Under the pieces are notes generated by a model, which did not search any database, was not told where the DNA came from, and saw only the letters and a program-made list of their open reading frames with translations. The position numbers and the translations under genes are program-made. A stretch of 64,000 nt of DNA. Origin: Acanthochromis polyacanthus (Eukaryota > Chordata > Actinopteri > Pomacentridae). Of this stretch, positions 1-11,949 are shown piece by piece. The stretch is from assembly GCF_021347895.1 (NCBI RefSeq), contig NC_067116.1:37335639-37399638 (forward strand), in the 5' to 3' direction. Each line of letters opens with the position of its first letter. Positions within the stretch are counted from its first letter, which is position 1.

Positions 1-230
1 GTCCAAAAACATGCTCAGGTTAACTGGTAGCTCTAAATTGTCTGTAGGTGAGAATGTGAGTGTTCTTGTTTTTCTCTATATGTAGCTCTGCCATAGACTG
101 GTGACCTGTCCAGGATGTCCCCTGCCTCTGCCCTAAGTTAGCTGGGATAGGCTCCAAGCCCCCTGTGAGCCTAATGAGAATTAAGCGGTCTATAGACAAT
201 GGAGGAACGGTGTAATTATATCATTGCGCA
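1..230 (+). repeat. Truncated teleost SINE, 3' part
   Basis: The stretch matches the second half of the full-length element at 43836-44187. Shared landmarks are a 'ctctaaattg' block, then 'actggtgacctgtccagg', then 'agctgggataggctcca', ending in a degraded tail. The 5' tRNA-like part lies outside the window or is absent. It is upstream of the scamp4 promoter. Confidence 0.8.
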
Positions 231-939
231 GTACAACGTTTTTCTTACAAAACTACGTGACATTTTAAAAGGTTCAGAGCCATTTTTTATCCATACAAAC
301 TTGTTACTTCTGCATAAGATAAACTACATTCTCAAATTTTGATGTTGCTCTGACTTTAACTGTAACACAAATGTTCGATAACATTTATAGAAGTTATCTT
401 TATTCATTTATTAAAATTGTTTACTTATATTGCTTATTAAGCTTAGTCATTCACTGGTCTAAGTCTTTCTATGTAAAGTCTCCACCCGTCGGCGACACTC
501 TGGACTATGAGCCAAAGTACTTTATCTGATATTACAGAACACGCCCTTCAGAGCAACGTTTCAGGCTTTGTGATTGGCCGCGTAGTTTGACTTTCAGAAG
601 TCAGGGTTGCCATGTTGTGTGTAAAATGAAAGAAAAGAATCGGGATAAAGCCCGAGTGGGCTAGTGCTCTTTGGGTGGGTGTTTAAATAACAGTTGTCAC
701 TTTAGAAAAGACGTATACTATATTGTTAAATTATTTTGCATGCAGAATTATTCAAATATTGCCTATACTAATTCTGAAAGACGCACATTTTGATTACCCG
801 CAGTTGTGAGATAAAGAGAAAATTGTCATTTTTTTTGTAAACAACGTTTATAAAGGTTTCAGTTATCCGTTTCAAGATTACAAAATCCCCTCCCTTGGGT
901 GTTTACAGATTGTGGACTGGGTGGGATCCACATAAACGG

Positions 940-1180
940 GTGTCATGTTGGAATCACGCGTTTTCCGTTTTACCGCTCACGCGACTCCTGGGATTTGTAG
1001 TTTTTCAGGTCTCCGGACGCGCCGAAAGTAAACTGGTGTGGAACTACACACGGTAAACGGTGCAGCGCAGCCGCAGTGCGTTTGATTCGGGGGTCGAAAA
1101 AGCGCATCCCGAATGATTCTCGGACCCCTGTGGTTGTCGACGGAAACGCGAAGAGATCAACGCTATCCCGGTAAATATGA
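940..1180 (+). promoter_or_regulatory. scamp4: Probable scamp4 promoter and first noncoding exon
   Basis: This block is richer in CpG than its AT-rich surroundings. It contains CTCCTGGGATTTGTAGT at 985-1001, the reverse complement of the ZNF143/SBS-type promoter motif (ACTACAA..CCCAG), common near vertebrate housekeeping start sites. A possible donor (CCCG|GTAAAT) lies near 1170. A 3' acceptor at 1727-1728 would join it to the exon with the start codon. No TATA box was recognised. The exact start site cannot be read from sequence. Confidence 0.5.
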
Positions 1181-1767
1181 CATATCTCCGTTACGCTTTC
1201 CGTTAGCTAGCAGTGTTTGTTGTCGCTGTGAACTGTTAAGCAGCTAGTTAAATGAAGCAGCAGCGGTAGATAAAGACTCCTCTGCTCCTATTCGACTCCT
1301 CAACTGCGCGTTTAGCTGCTATCTACTGTATCGCATGGAAAGTAAACATGTGACAACTTTGCAGGGGTGTAGTTGAAATTAAAACTTGAATAATTCATAT
1401 TTGTGCGTTGAAATTAGTTAACAGCTTGACTGAAGTTGGAATGTGCAGCTGAAGCCAACCGGTGGAGCCACGGGATATGTGAAAACATGTTTCAAATTAA
1501 TTAGCAGTATGGGGTTTACCACTTCAGATAGCTGACGGTTAACATTAGCGTTGAATTTGTGATAAGTATTACATTTTCTATAGACAGTGAAGTAATTAAA
1601 GTGAAATCAATAAGGAATGCTGTTGCTATAATACGATTTTAAAGACTTTTGAAGTTTGTTTAATGCTTTTTTTTAGCCTGGTGTTGTATCAAAGTATGAA
1701 GGCTAACTGTTGATTTGCATGTCCGCAGGTATATTGCTATTATTCAGGGAAGAAGTGGGATTTCAAT

Positions 1768-1779
1768 ATGGCAGGTTTG

Positions 1780-1840
<61 letters not shown>

Positions 1841-4800
1841 CACATTTGTCTTCAAAAACAAGACATATTTTATCCGTAAGATTCACTTTATCCTAATTTT
1901 ATTCCTCGAATATGTGTAATCAAATTTTTTTCAATAATATGCCCATATGTTTGTTATTATCATTTTTGTATGCTGGAAGGCACATTATGAGCTGAATACA
2001 GAGTCAAAACCATGGCAGAATTTTCCGCCTTGTACCTGCAGTCTCCTCTAAATCGACACGTTTTATCCACGAGTCACATTACTTTAATTTCCTTTGTCTA
2101 ATTTGTGCCTTGGTAGTGGTTACAAAAAAAATATTCAAGACTCTCTCTGTTGAAAGTCAACTTTTTCACCATGCTTGAAGATTTATTGTGTGCAAAACAA
2201 GCTGTTTCTGTCATGGTAAAACATTTCCATCTCATTACTGCAGTATACTGATGTCAGTCTCAAAAACACAGATTCAGACTTCTACAAGTTGTCTGTCTAA
2301 ATTCATGGCAAGGCAAACTCCTTCCCCTTTTCTTAAATAGAAACAAAAGACACATTTTATCCTTTTGTCTAGGTTAAAGACCCACCCTGGTGAAAATCTA
2401 ATTTCTTATCTTGTGAACATGTTCACTTGGTGTTTTTTTTTTTTTTTTTTTACAGCAGTCGACATCATTGTTAAGAATATCCATCTTCTAACTGCTGTGT
2501 ACTGATGACAGTCTCAAAAACACAGATTCAGACTTGCACGGTTTCATGCATAGCAAACCAGAAAGAATCAGTCCTTTTTTACTTGCAAGGGGTGCTTTTT
2601 GCATTCTTCTGACATCTTCTTGCTGTTGTGTAGAATAGACTAACTTCGCAACATTATTATTTTCAAAGAAAAAAACTTCTAAATGTGTAACTTTAACAGA
2701 GATGAGTTGCTAGGGGTTTAATAAATGACCAAAGATGCTTTCACACTTTCCCGCTCTTCTTCATTGTGTTCAGACATGCTGTAAAATATTCACATGTAGT
2801 ATGATGATGACACTTTTGTTCCTGTTTCAGATCGGGCAAATAACTTTCCTCCCCTGCCCCGGATTCTAAAAATTAAACCATGCTTTTACCAAAACATCGA
2901 GGAGGAGATTCCTGCCCCCCATCAGCTTTTGGTGCGCAGAGTCTACATTCTTTGGATGAGTAAGTGATATCACTTACATTTTCTGGTAACTTTGTCACTT
3001 TTTTGGCTCAAGAAGAAGGAGACAGATTCCTCCTTCTGCAGCTGTTGAGAAAAAAATGACTCACTTCCCTTCTTCTCCTTCCTTCTCCTCTTCTCTCCAC
3101 ACCCCCAACCCTCCGTGGTCTACAGTGTATTCAGGCACGCTATGCGCTAACGTGATCTCATGTATTGCTTGGTGGGCCGGGGGCGGAAATGCCCAAAATT
3201 TTGGCTTCTCCTTGCTCTGGCTTATCCTCTTCAGCCCCTGTAGTTATACCTGCTGGTTCAGACCACTCTACAAAGCTTTCAGGTGAGTCATCACCTCATA
3301 AATTTCATGAGCAACTTCATTTAGTTTAAAGTGCACATGTTTGCATACCTTACATTATTACAATCTAACATCGTACATGTACATGCAGACCCAAATTAAC
3401 TTTTAGGAATGTAAATAAAGCCACATAATTAGGCTTTGGAAATTTTTAAAAAGTATATAACACCAAACAGGATTGAGGTGAGTAGTTATCAGAGTTCAAT
3501 GTTTACCCGGCCAGTGAAACTTTGAGTGGTTATAACACAGAGAAAATGGGTTGAGTTTAAAGCCTGGATTTGAAAACCTCAACAAAGCCTACCTGGTAGA
3601 AAGAATGTATTGCAAAGTAGAATAACTCGATAAGGAAATGTCCCACTCTAATAACAGCACTTCCTTCAATTGTTAGCCACACAAAGACATTAGGACAGGG
3701 GTTATATGATAAAACTTCTTAGCTCTTGTAAGTGCTCTGGTAGCTGCGTTTTAGATCATATGATGACCTCTTTTTGTTGAGGCGTGTCTTGGTGACATAA
3801 CCACACAGCTTTAATGGCATACATGATTTGTTTCTCAAAAGCATTAGAAGATTTAAAATCTGTTTTCAAAGTCTTTATCATATAGGTCTGGGAAATTTGT
3901 GCAGCTGTTAAGATTACTTGAAAAACCCATGAATACTGATTTACGTGAAGATGAAGCCAGTGAGCATCGTTTCAATCTTAAGCGTGTTCAGTTGTCGTAA
4001 GTTCTTGCGCGTTTGATGATGAACCACTGGAAAACAGCTTATTTTTCTGTAGCAGGAAGACAAATTAGTTTCTTTCCTGAAGAATTAACAATCCTTTTAA
4101 AAACTACTGACGATTTTGTAAAAGGTATTCAAACTACAGTGTAAGTAAATGAACGGAAGTGAACCCTTTGGAATGATTTACCCTGTGCACTATACGCTCA
4201 ATATGTCGAAATGTACTTTGTGAGTGGACCAGAGTGTGTATTTATCATACAAGCTACTTAGCAGAATATTCTCACTTCCTGAGAGCCTCATTGCCAGTTA
4301 GAGGTCTGTCACCGCAGTAACCCACCAACCTCATGAACTTTTACGGTAGTGGAAGCTGCTTTCCTGATGTCTGTCAGAATCGCCTGTCAGGTTACTGAAA
4401 TCTGGTCAAATTCCCCACAGAAATCAAGAACGTGAAAATGTGCAGATGCTTCCTGTTACCTACTTGCACTAGTTTTGACCTCAGTGGAAATTGACACCTT
4501 ACACCTACACCTTACTTGAAGAGTAAAAGGTGTTAGAGCTGCAATGTCCCAGACATACTGAAAGCATCCCACATGCTATAGTACGTTAGCTTAAATATTA
4601 TGTTTGTCAGGAATTTTTGTCGCATTTTTGGTCTTAAAATATGGTCGTCAAGATTATGAGCAAATGTTCACAGTATAGACTTTGAAGGAACCAGTGGTCA
4701 TGATTAACAGCTTTCTTCATGAGTCTACCATATACAAATCATTGAGCAGCCACATTTTTCCATGACAGGAAACCACAGAGAAAGCAGCTGCTCTTCAGAA

Positions 4801-7800
4801 GCAAAGAAACACTGATGCAACCCTAAAGTTTGCCAGAGAGCACTGTGCCCTATCCCACTCTGTGAATTCACACACATTCAGGTGTATTCCTGCTCAGTGC
4901 ATGAGGGTTCAGATCTGTATCTCTGTCAGGAAGGCTCTGATGCAGACTTTTCTGTGCTAATATGCCTTCTTTTTGTGAATTAAAATATCAGCAGAATGTC
5001 CATAGGCCTTTGCTCACAGTTCAAGATGAAATAGGTGACGTACGTATGCGATTGTGCTGCCCCACGCAAAATGTACACAAACAAATGGGTGGTGTAGTAA
5101 AGAAATCCCCCAAAGAACTTTTTCTCCATGTGACAGAATCTGTCTGCTCACTGTTCTGGTTATTTGTTGCACATTGTAGAGTTGTGTATATGTTCAGGTG
5201 AATGTCTACTTAGGATGTACAGATGTTTGTCTGACTTTTGGTACTTTAATGTGTGTCACCATCAGAGAGTGATCAACTGAGCAACTAGTCAAACTACAAT
5301 TGAAACTTTTCTTAGAAAATAGCAATGCCTGGTTTCCAAGCAGTGTGTGTTGTCACGATGATGTGTCCTCTTCCTCATTATTTACCATGTGGAGGCCTCA
5401 TGAATTACACACTGAAGCTGTACATCACTTCACTCAGGCTAGTCAACTGTTTCCATATATTTGATTTGATCTGATCAGTTAAGTCTGTAAGAGTTTGATG
5501 CTTTGGCTTTAGGGTGGAGATTAGGGCCTTTGTGTTCTACATCTGTACGCCCACACACTTCATAGCACTCACACAGACAGGGCCTTGTTTGTGTTTCATG
5601 TTTTTAATTACTTCATTTTGCATTATTTAGAAACTATGTGTGATTTTCTTCCTTTGTCAAACACGTTTGAGCAGAGTGTGGCACAAAGGTTGGATTGTTT
5701 GGAAAGGCATTACATTTGGCATAAAAAAGGCACTGTGTACCAAGTTGGAAATATTGTCACGATGGTAAAGCATGGTGGAAGAAGCATCATGATTTGGGGC
5801 ATGATTTCCTGCCTCTAGGCCAGTACAGCTCACAGTCTTAGAGGATAATGTCCTTTAAGATTATTTCAAACTGGCTGTCCAGCTGAAGCTAAACAAGAGA
5901 TGGGTGATGTAGCAGGAAAATAGCTCTTTGCCTTCAAGTAAATCCTCCAGAGTGATTTCAAACGCAGAAAATGCTCCTTTTGGAGTCGCCCAGTCTGACT
6001 ATTAACCCAATAGAGATGCTATATAAAGACCTCAAGAGAGCCATTCATACCAGATGTCTTAAGAGTATTGCTGAGCTGCAGCAGTTCTGGAAGGACAAAT
6101 GGTGCAAAAGTCCTCCTGAACATTGTGCATGTCTGATTCACTGCTCCCAGAAATGGCTGTTTGAGATTATTGCTGCCAAAGGAAATTTAACAAGTTAATA
6201 ACTCCAAGGGTTCTCCTATTTCTTCCAACAGCACTGAAAATGTTAAATGGTGAATGTTGCTGTTTCAGGTACATCGTGCTCATCTGTACTTGTGACGCTG
6301 ATGGAGATTAGATCACATTTTATGTCAAATTCATAATGAAAACTGGTAGTTTTGCATAGTTGTTTCTGACAGTAGACCAGATGAACTTTGTCATTACTAT
6401 AGGTAGGAAACTTGTAATTAGTGTTAAGTTGGTCAAAAACAAAACCTAAACTATTCTTTTGTTTTTCCCCGGGGCGTCTGTCCATCCATGTTTTTCATTT
6501 TATCATAACTTATTCGATCCTATCATTAAAAATAGCATCATTATCATCCTGGAAAGTACTGGAAAATGTGTGGTAAAATGTTAAAATTAAAAATATTTTG
6601 ATAGGAAGCAATGTGGCAGAAAAGTTACATATGAAATTAAACCTCTTAGAAAGTTGCAAAAAAAAAAAAGCCTGTGTGAGTTAATAAAAGGCAAGAATTA
6701 AAAAGAATTGTGTGTTCTAAAATCTCCCAGGTGGTGATTGTTTTCTGTTTCACATCAAAGTGGAGCTTTAGAGTAAAAGCTGTTTGGATATGAAGATGTT
6801 AATTCTACAATTTCTGAAATACCCTCCACAACCAGATCACCTATAACTCTGTAAGAATCTGACCCAGGTGCTATTTCACACTTAACTAACCAGTAGTCAT
6901 GATACACAAGCTTTGAATAATCCTGCTGTTTCCAGGTGAGCCATTCAGAAAGAGCAGCTGCCTCACAGTCAGCCAGTTCTGTTTACTTTCTACAGCTACT
7001 TCTGTTACCTCTATAATGTGTCAGCGACGGACAAAGCTCTCCAAACATTCTGCTGCTGGCTGTAAGAGTAAACACAAGCGTTTGAGAAACAGAAGATCGA
7101 GTAGATTACTTTTATTTTTTTTGTGGCAACGTCAGCACTACAAAAGGAAATCCAAAGTGTTACTGTAAACTCTGCTCTTTTATTTACATCCGTTTTCAGC
7201 GCTCCTGTTCCCTTCATGCACATCAACTGTTTTTTAATAGAGTTGAATTCCCAATAAAGCTGTTCTCATTTACATATTTTCCTGCTGCTCGATTATTCCA
7301 CAAAAAAATTGACAAATATCCCAAAAAACATGAGTTAAAAACAACTGCTATGTTGGCGATAGAAAGTACTGGTCTCCTGTTTTTGCTCCGTGCTGTCAAT
7401 CATAGATGCATTGAGAGTTTTATTCCTGAAGGGGGCAGAGACAGCAGCAGCAGTTTTTTGGGGTGAAACAGCCCTAAAAACAGAGGTTATACAGTTGAGT
7501 ATTTTTTTTAGTATTTGAGTAGAAAAATTGAAATACTCACGATGGAGAGATGACATTAATCTGTTGAAAAGGAGCACAATATGTGACTTATACAGTACAA
7601 ATTGCAAAATATCTTTTTGGTATCTGTTTTCCAATCACATATGGAACTGAACAGAGCGTACACAAATTTTACTCCTATAGAAATCTTGATTATATATTTC
7701 TTTGTCATGCTTTTTCATGGTTTGGTATTTTTCTGCAGTAGTAGATTGTTTGTATCTTTGCTTTTTATATTTAGTCTTTGCTTGGGAGAGTGGTCCTGTT

Positions 7801-10382
7801 GGTAGAAATCCTTTAATTATGACTAAACAAACATGAGCTATTGATAAGGTACAAGTCCAAAAACTAATTATGTTAAAACCAGCATCCAATTATCCTCTTT
7901 GGATTGCACTCATCATGTTTCTGAGGATGTTTCTTGCTTTTCTGTGCCGTGTTCTGTTGAGAACATCTTGTTTCATTGGGAGGTGTGTTCCCATTTTGAC
8001 TCATGTTGGCAACTAGAAGCAACATCACAACAAAAATAGAGCAACTCTAGGCTTACTTGCGTGCTACTGTATCATCTCTTTGTTTTCATTTTTTTCCATG
8101 TTCCTTGTAGGGCGGACAGCTCGTTCAACTTTATGACCTTCTTCTTCATCTTCTTCTTTCAATGTGTCTTGGCCGTCATCCAGGCTATAGGCATCCCTGG
8201 TTGGGGAACATGGTGAGTTGATGCAAACCGGCTTTGAACTACTGAGGACAAGCTGTCCTCCAGTTTTTATCAGAGCAGGTCATCAGGGTTTTAAAAGTGT
8301 TCTTTTCAGTAAACGCAGACGGCAGTTCAGTTATGAAAATAAGATGGATGTAATATTAAAATACAACCATTAAGATAAGGCTTGATGAGGTGAAACTTGT
8401 TACATTTAGATTGCAAATTCATCGCCTTTCACAGTCTGTTGCTGAGTTGCTTGCAGATGATTGCTAGCAAGGTTTGTTTTACCATTATCCTCTTTAATCT
8501 AAACGTAAATTATTCAGTCTTTTTATTTCAAACATTTGGTCTTATTTTATTTAATTTGTTTTAGAGTTTATTCATTTGAGCTTCAAAGAACACGCAGGTC
8601 GATATTGTCAAAACACGCCTCTGATGGTGTTCTCACTTCATAGTTTCTGATGTGATTGTCCTAAACTCGAATGTAAGATCACTCACATTGGTATGTTTTA
8701 GAGACAAGAAGAGCATGTTGTGTCATTTTTTAAAAGCTTTTTTTGTTTGTTTTTAGCTGTGTAAGTTTTCACGCTGACAATATTTGAAATTTACCGGATA
8801 AGTTCAATAACTGAACATCTGCTTGTGATAACAACACTGTTCACGTGTGGTGCAATGTGTGTGAAGTTAGCTGATCATCAATATGCGTGTCACTGCATCC
8901 AAGTTCTCACTGCTTAATGGCTCATGAGTAACTTTTGATTACATTTTGATTAAATCCACTTTGCTAAGTGCGTACTGTCTGATACGACTAACCCCCACTA
9001 CTCCATCTCACCCTCACCAACGCCATCAAAGCGGCTGGATTGCAACAGTGACGTTTTTCTCCCAAAATGTGGGCTCTGCTATAGTGATGCTTATCACAAC
9101 TCTGCTCTTCACTGTGGTGACTGCCTTAATGGCACTGATTCTCCTTAAGGTGAGTGAACACGTAAGCCGTAAACACAGTTCAGTTTAGCTTTTATCTGTG
9201 TTAGCCCACACAGACACTTGTCACAAATATATACTAGTGCATCTCAAAAAATTAGAAGATTGTGCAAAAGTTCCATCACTTACTTAAGAAAGTCAGAATT
9301 TCATATATTCATATTTGTTACACATAAAGTGAAATATTTCAAGCTTTTTTTGTTAAAATTGTTATGATTATGGTTTATTTTTTCCCTGAGATTAATCAAA
9401 ATAGATTTGAAATGCAGAAAGGGCTAACTTTTGAAAAATATGTTCATTTATACACTCAGTTCTTGGTAGGGCCTTCTTTACCACAAATTTCTGCATCAAT
9501 GCAGCCTGGTATGACCGATCAGCCTGTGGCACTGCTGAGGTGTTACTAAAGCCCAGGTTGCTTTGAGAGCAGCCTACAGCTTATCTGTATTTGTGGGTCG
9601 GCTGTTTATAATCTTCGTCTTGACAATACCTCATATGGGGTTCAGGTCAGGTGAGTTGGCTAGAAAATCAAGCGCAGTAATATCATGGTCAGCAAACCAT
9701 TTAGTAGTAGTCGTGGCTCTGGGAGGCGGGTGTTAAGTCCTGCTGGAAAAGGAAATCTGCATCTCTGTAAAGCTTGTCTGCAGATGAAAACATGAAATGC
9801 TCTAAAATCTCCTGTAGGTGGCTGCGTTGACTTTGGACTTAATGAAACGCAGTGAACCAGTATCAGTAGATGAGATTGCAACTTCACACTGGACTTCAAA
9901 CAACTTGAATTCTGCACCTCTTCAGACTCAAGGACACTGATTTCTAAATGAAATGCAAAGTGTGTACAGGATTTCTGATTTTCCTGAACTATAAGCCATA
10001 ATGATCCAAATTAAAGCAAAAAAAGCAGTGACATATTTCACTTTACATGTGTTAACTCTGTGATAAATTGCATTTCCACTCTCTTAAATAACTGATGGAG
10101 AACGTTAAACTTTCTCAAACTGTTTACATTTTTTGAGATGATGATGAGCTCCCTTCCTCCCGTCCACATCCCTCTTTTCATTTCATGTTGCAGGTGCACA
10201 GACTGTACCGCGGAGGAGGCGGTAGTCTGCAGCACGCTAAGGAAGAGTGGAGCACTGGGATGTGGAAGAGTGCACCGGTGAGGGAAGCAGGGTTCAACGC
10301 TGTCAGTCAGGCAGCCCAAGGCCCAAGTTTGCCCCAGTACCCCGCAGCGGTGCCGAGTTATCCTGACAACAGTCACTGGTGA
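1768..10382 (+). CDS. scamp4: Secretory carrier-associated membrane protein 4 (SCAMP4), 6 coding exons
   Basis: Coding exons: 1768-1774, 2831-2959, 3126-3282, 8111-8212, 9032-9149 and 10194-10382. They sum to 702 nt, giving 233 residues with all phases agreeing. The protein begins [20 protein letters not shown], lacks the N-terminal NPF repeats of SCAMP1-3, and has four membrane segments (about residues 47-67, 70-90, 105-125 and 150-172). The SCAMP signature [11 protein letters not shown] lies between TM2 and TM3. The tail ([25 protein letters not shown]) resembles SCAMP4 more than SCAMP5. SCAMPs work in post-Golgi and endosomal vesicle traffic; the short forms are less studied. The first coding exon carries only 7 coding bases after an acceptor at 1727-1728. 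Introns hold Tc1 debris. No frame damage was seen. Confidence 0.95.
1781..1840 (+). repeat. (TATC)15 microsatellite beside a splice donor
   Basis: Fifteen uninterrupted TATC units start six bases after the exon 1 donor of scamp4 (ATGGCAG|GTTTGT). The donor itself is weak. Confidence 0.97.
2165..2545 (+). repeat. Local direct duplication in scamp4 intron 1
   Basis: A segment near 2225-2283 (gtactgatg..cagtctcaaaaacacagattcagactt) recurs with few changes near 2480-2537, about 257 bases apart. A T tract (2434-2452) lies between them. It looks like a small diverged tandem duplication. Confidence 0.75.
3283..8110 (+). other. scamp4 intron 3 (4.8 kb), no gene seen apart from transposon debris
   Basis: This is the longest intron of scamp4. 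Besides the Tc1 fragment listed separately, both strands are broken by frequent stops and nothing resembles a coding exon. The segments near 4690-4800 and 6890-6990 share short blocks, perhaps old repeat copies. Confidence 0.6.
5660..6200 (+). pseudogene. Tc1-like transposase remnant
   Basis: Two disconnected pieces of a DDE transposase are readable on the plus strand. The first, about 5690-5815, contains [14 protein letters not shown], matching the core KHGGGSIMLWGC block of Tc1 transposases. The second, 5971-6198, contains [18 protein letters not shown] and ends [11 protein letters not shown], matching the C-terminal third (NPIENLW...RDLKRAVH...AAKGG). Frames differ and stops intervene, so it is dead. 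It lies in the same orientation as scamp4, within its intron 3. Confidence 0.85.
9239..10140 (-). mobile_element. Degenerate Tc1/mariner-type element with TIRs
   Basis: Left end GCATCTCAAAAAATTAGAAG; the right end reads as its partner on the opposite strand (CATCTCAAAAAATGTAAAC). Between 9640 and 9760 the minus strand, with frame changes, reads QQDLTPA and [20 protein letters not shown], the catalytic-region signature of a Tc1-like transposase. The element sits in scamp4 intron 5 and its right end lies only 53 bases from the exon 6 acceptor. Confidence 0.85.
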
Positions 10383-11800
10383 TGCCTGAGAATCACCTCT
10401 AGATGGAGGCAGATGTCTGGCCATTTCTGCATTGCTCAAGAAAGCACTTCACAACACCATATCAGTTCAAGTCATTTCAGTGTGTTTTTTAACAACAGGA
10501 CAGAATATTCGTTAAAAGTTTTATTAAAAGAGTTTTGTTACCACAGCTGAGTAAAGCCATGTGCTAGTTCCTCTTCAAAACATGCCATTCCATTTCAGCT
10601 TTGTTTACATCTAGTCCATTAAAATGAATGACAAATATGCTCAAATGAAAGATTGATTCATGATTTAGTGTCTTGCAGATACTCAGTTTGTAATCCAGAA
10701 AGAGTGTGACCAGCTTCAGGATAGCGGTGTGAGAAGGACGTGTGCCTTATGGACCTTTATGATAGAGTAGTTTTTGTGTATGGCCAGAATTGCATGCTAG
10801 AAACTGTAGTATGCTGAAGAACAGGGTTTCTTTTGTCTTACAACAAAAGACTCTGCAAACTGCACGATTTCTTATCTGGTGGAATTCTTTTTTCTGTGTA
10901 TTGTGGCAGGACTTCAGTTTATTTTTGATATGTTGTGCTTGATATTTCCACGCTTGCCTGTGATTTCTTGAAATGCGCCTTACTACTACTACTACTACTA
11001 CTACTGCGTGCAGATTTTGCATGTGAAAAAATGTCTTGCTTGACTTTCGCCTTAACAAATGCTGCTTTTTGTTTTGGTAAAACTGGACTTATGCTTCAGT
11101 GAAGCAACTCTCCTGTGTGATTTGTCGCTGAGCACTGATGTGCCAAAACACTTTTGCATTATTTTGATATTAAAAAAGATGAAGTCACACCCAAAGTAGA
11201 CATTATTTCATAGTCTGCCTCAGTATTTCTCAGTTTCTGTTGTTCCAAGGCTACACTGTTTGCTTTTTAGCGGCCAGCGCCCTACTGTGAAAGCACCTTA
11301 TCAGCTGTTGTCGATGTTCCAGTGTCTTTCACTTTCCCCCAGATGGACTGAATTTGTGTGTTTAGTGACTACGGTGTGATTGCATGCAGCCTTTTGTGGT
11401 GTTGGAACTGACAAGGATTCTCTTATTTCAAGTGAACTGGCCTCATGTAACCAAAAGAAATGGGCACAAACAACAGGCTGATTTAAATCCTGCATGTAGA
11501 TCTGAAGACATTGGATATGGCTAATTTTCTGTCATTCCATCAAATTTTTTGGTCAGCAGTTAATGTGGCGTTTAATGCAACCAGAAGCCTGTATGAGAAG
11601 TATTTGTCGCGACCAAGAGCAAAAGGTGCTTGACTCCTTGATTGACAACTCATTTCTCTTGTTACAAAAGTGTCCTTCATGGCCGACTGCCAAATCTAGT
11701 ATTTTGATTCTTCTGTTATTTGATAAGTGACAAAATGAAATGGATATGTTAAAGTAACCTTTAAATATTGGAACGTTTCAATAAATATTCTTATTCACAT
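10383..11800 (+). other. scamp4: scamp4 3' untranslated region with poly(A) signal
   Basis: No coding exon follows the stop codon at 10380-10382. An AATAAA hexamer at 11781-11786 gives a plausible transcript end near 11.8 kb. A (TAC)8 microsatellite at 10981-11005 lies within. Confidence 0.55.
10981..11005 (+). repeat. (TAC)8 microsatellite
   Basis: Uninterrupted trinucleotide run within the presumed scamp4 3' UTR. Confidence 0.95.
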
Positions 11801-11868
11801 GACATCTGTTGGAGTTGATCATTTATGAAAGTTTTAATGGTTGGTTTGTGATGAAAAAGTGATCACCA

Positions 11869-11910
11869 CCCATATCCATAGTCAGGGGGAGTACTGACTA
11901 TGGATATGGG
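11869..11910. repeat. Perfect 17-bp inverted repeat (hairpin)
   Basis: CCCATATCCATAGTCAG at 11869-11885 is followed by 8 bases and its exact reverse complement at 11894-11910. A second, outer pair (GATCACC at 11861-11867 and GGTGATC at 11942-11948) encloses it. Confidence 0.95.
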
Positions 11911-11949
11911 TTTTTCAGGGCGGACACTAACGTCATTTATTGGTGATCA

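Noticed and set aside
1710..1919. 69-codon open frame with repeated SIYL
   Set aside because: It is the TATC microsatellite read as protein and overlaps the scamp4 start exon in another frame.
10038..10439. 133-codon minus-strand open frame over scamp4 exon 6
   Set aside because: Antisense shadow of the conserved SCAMP tail, which is the supported reading.
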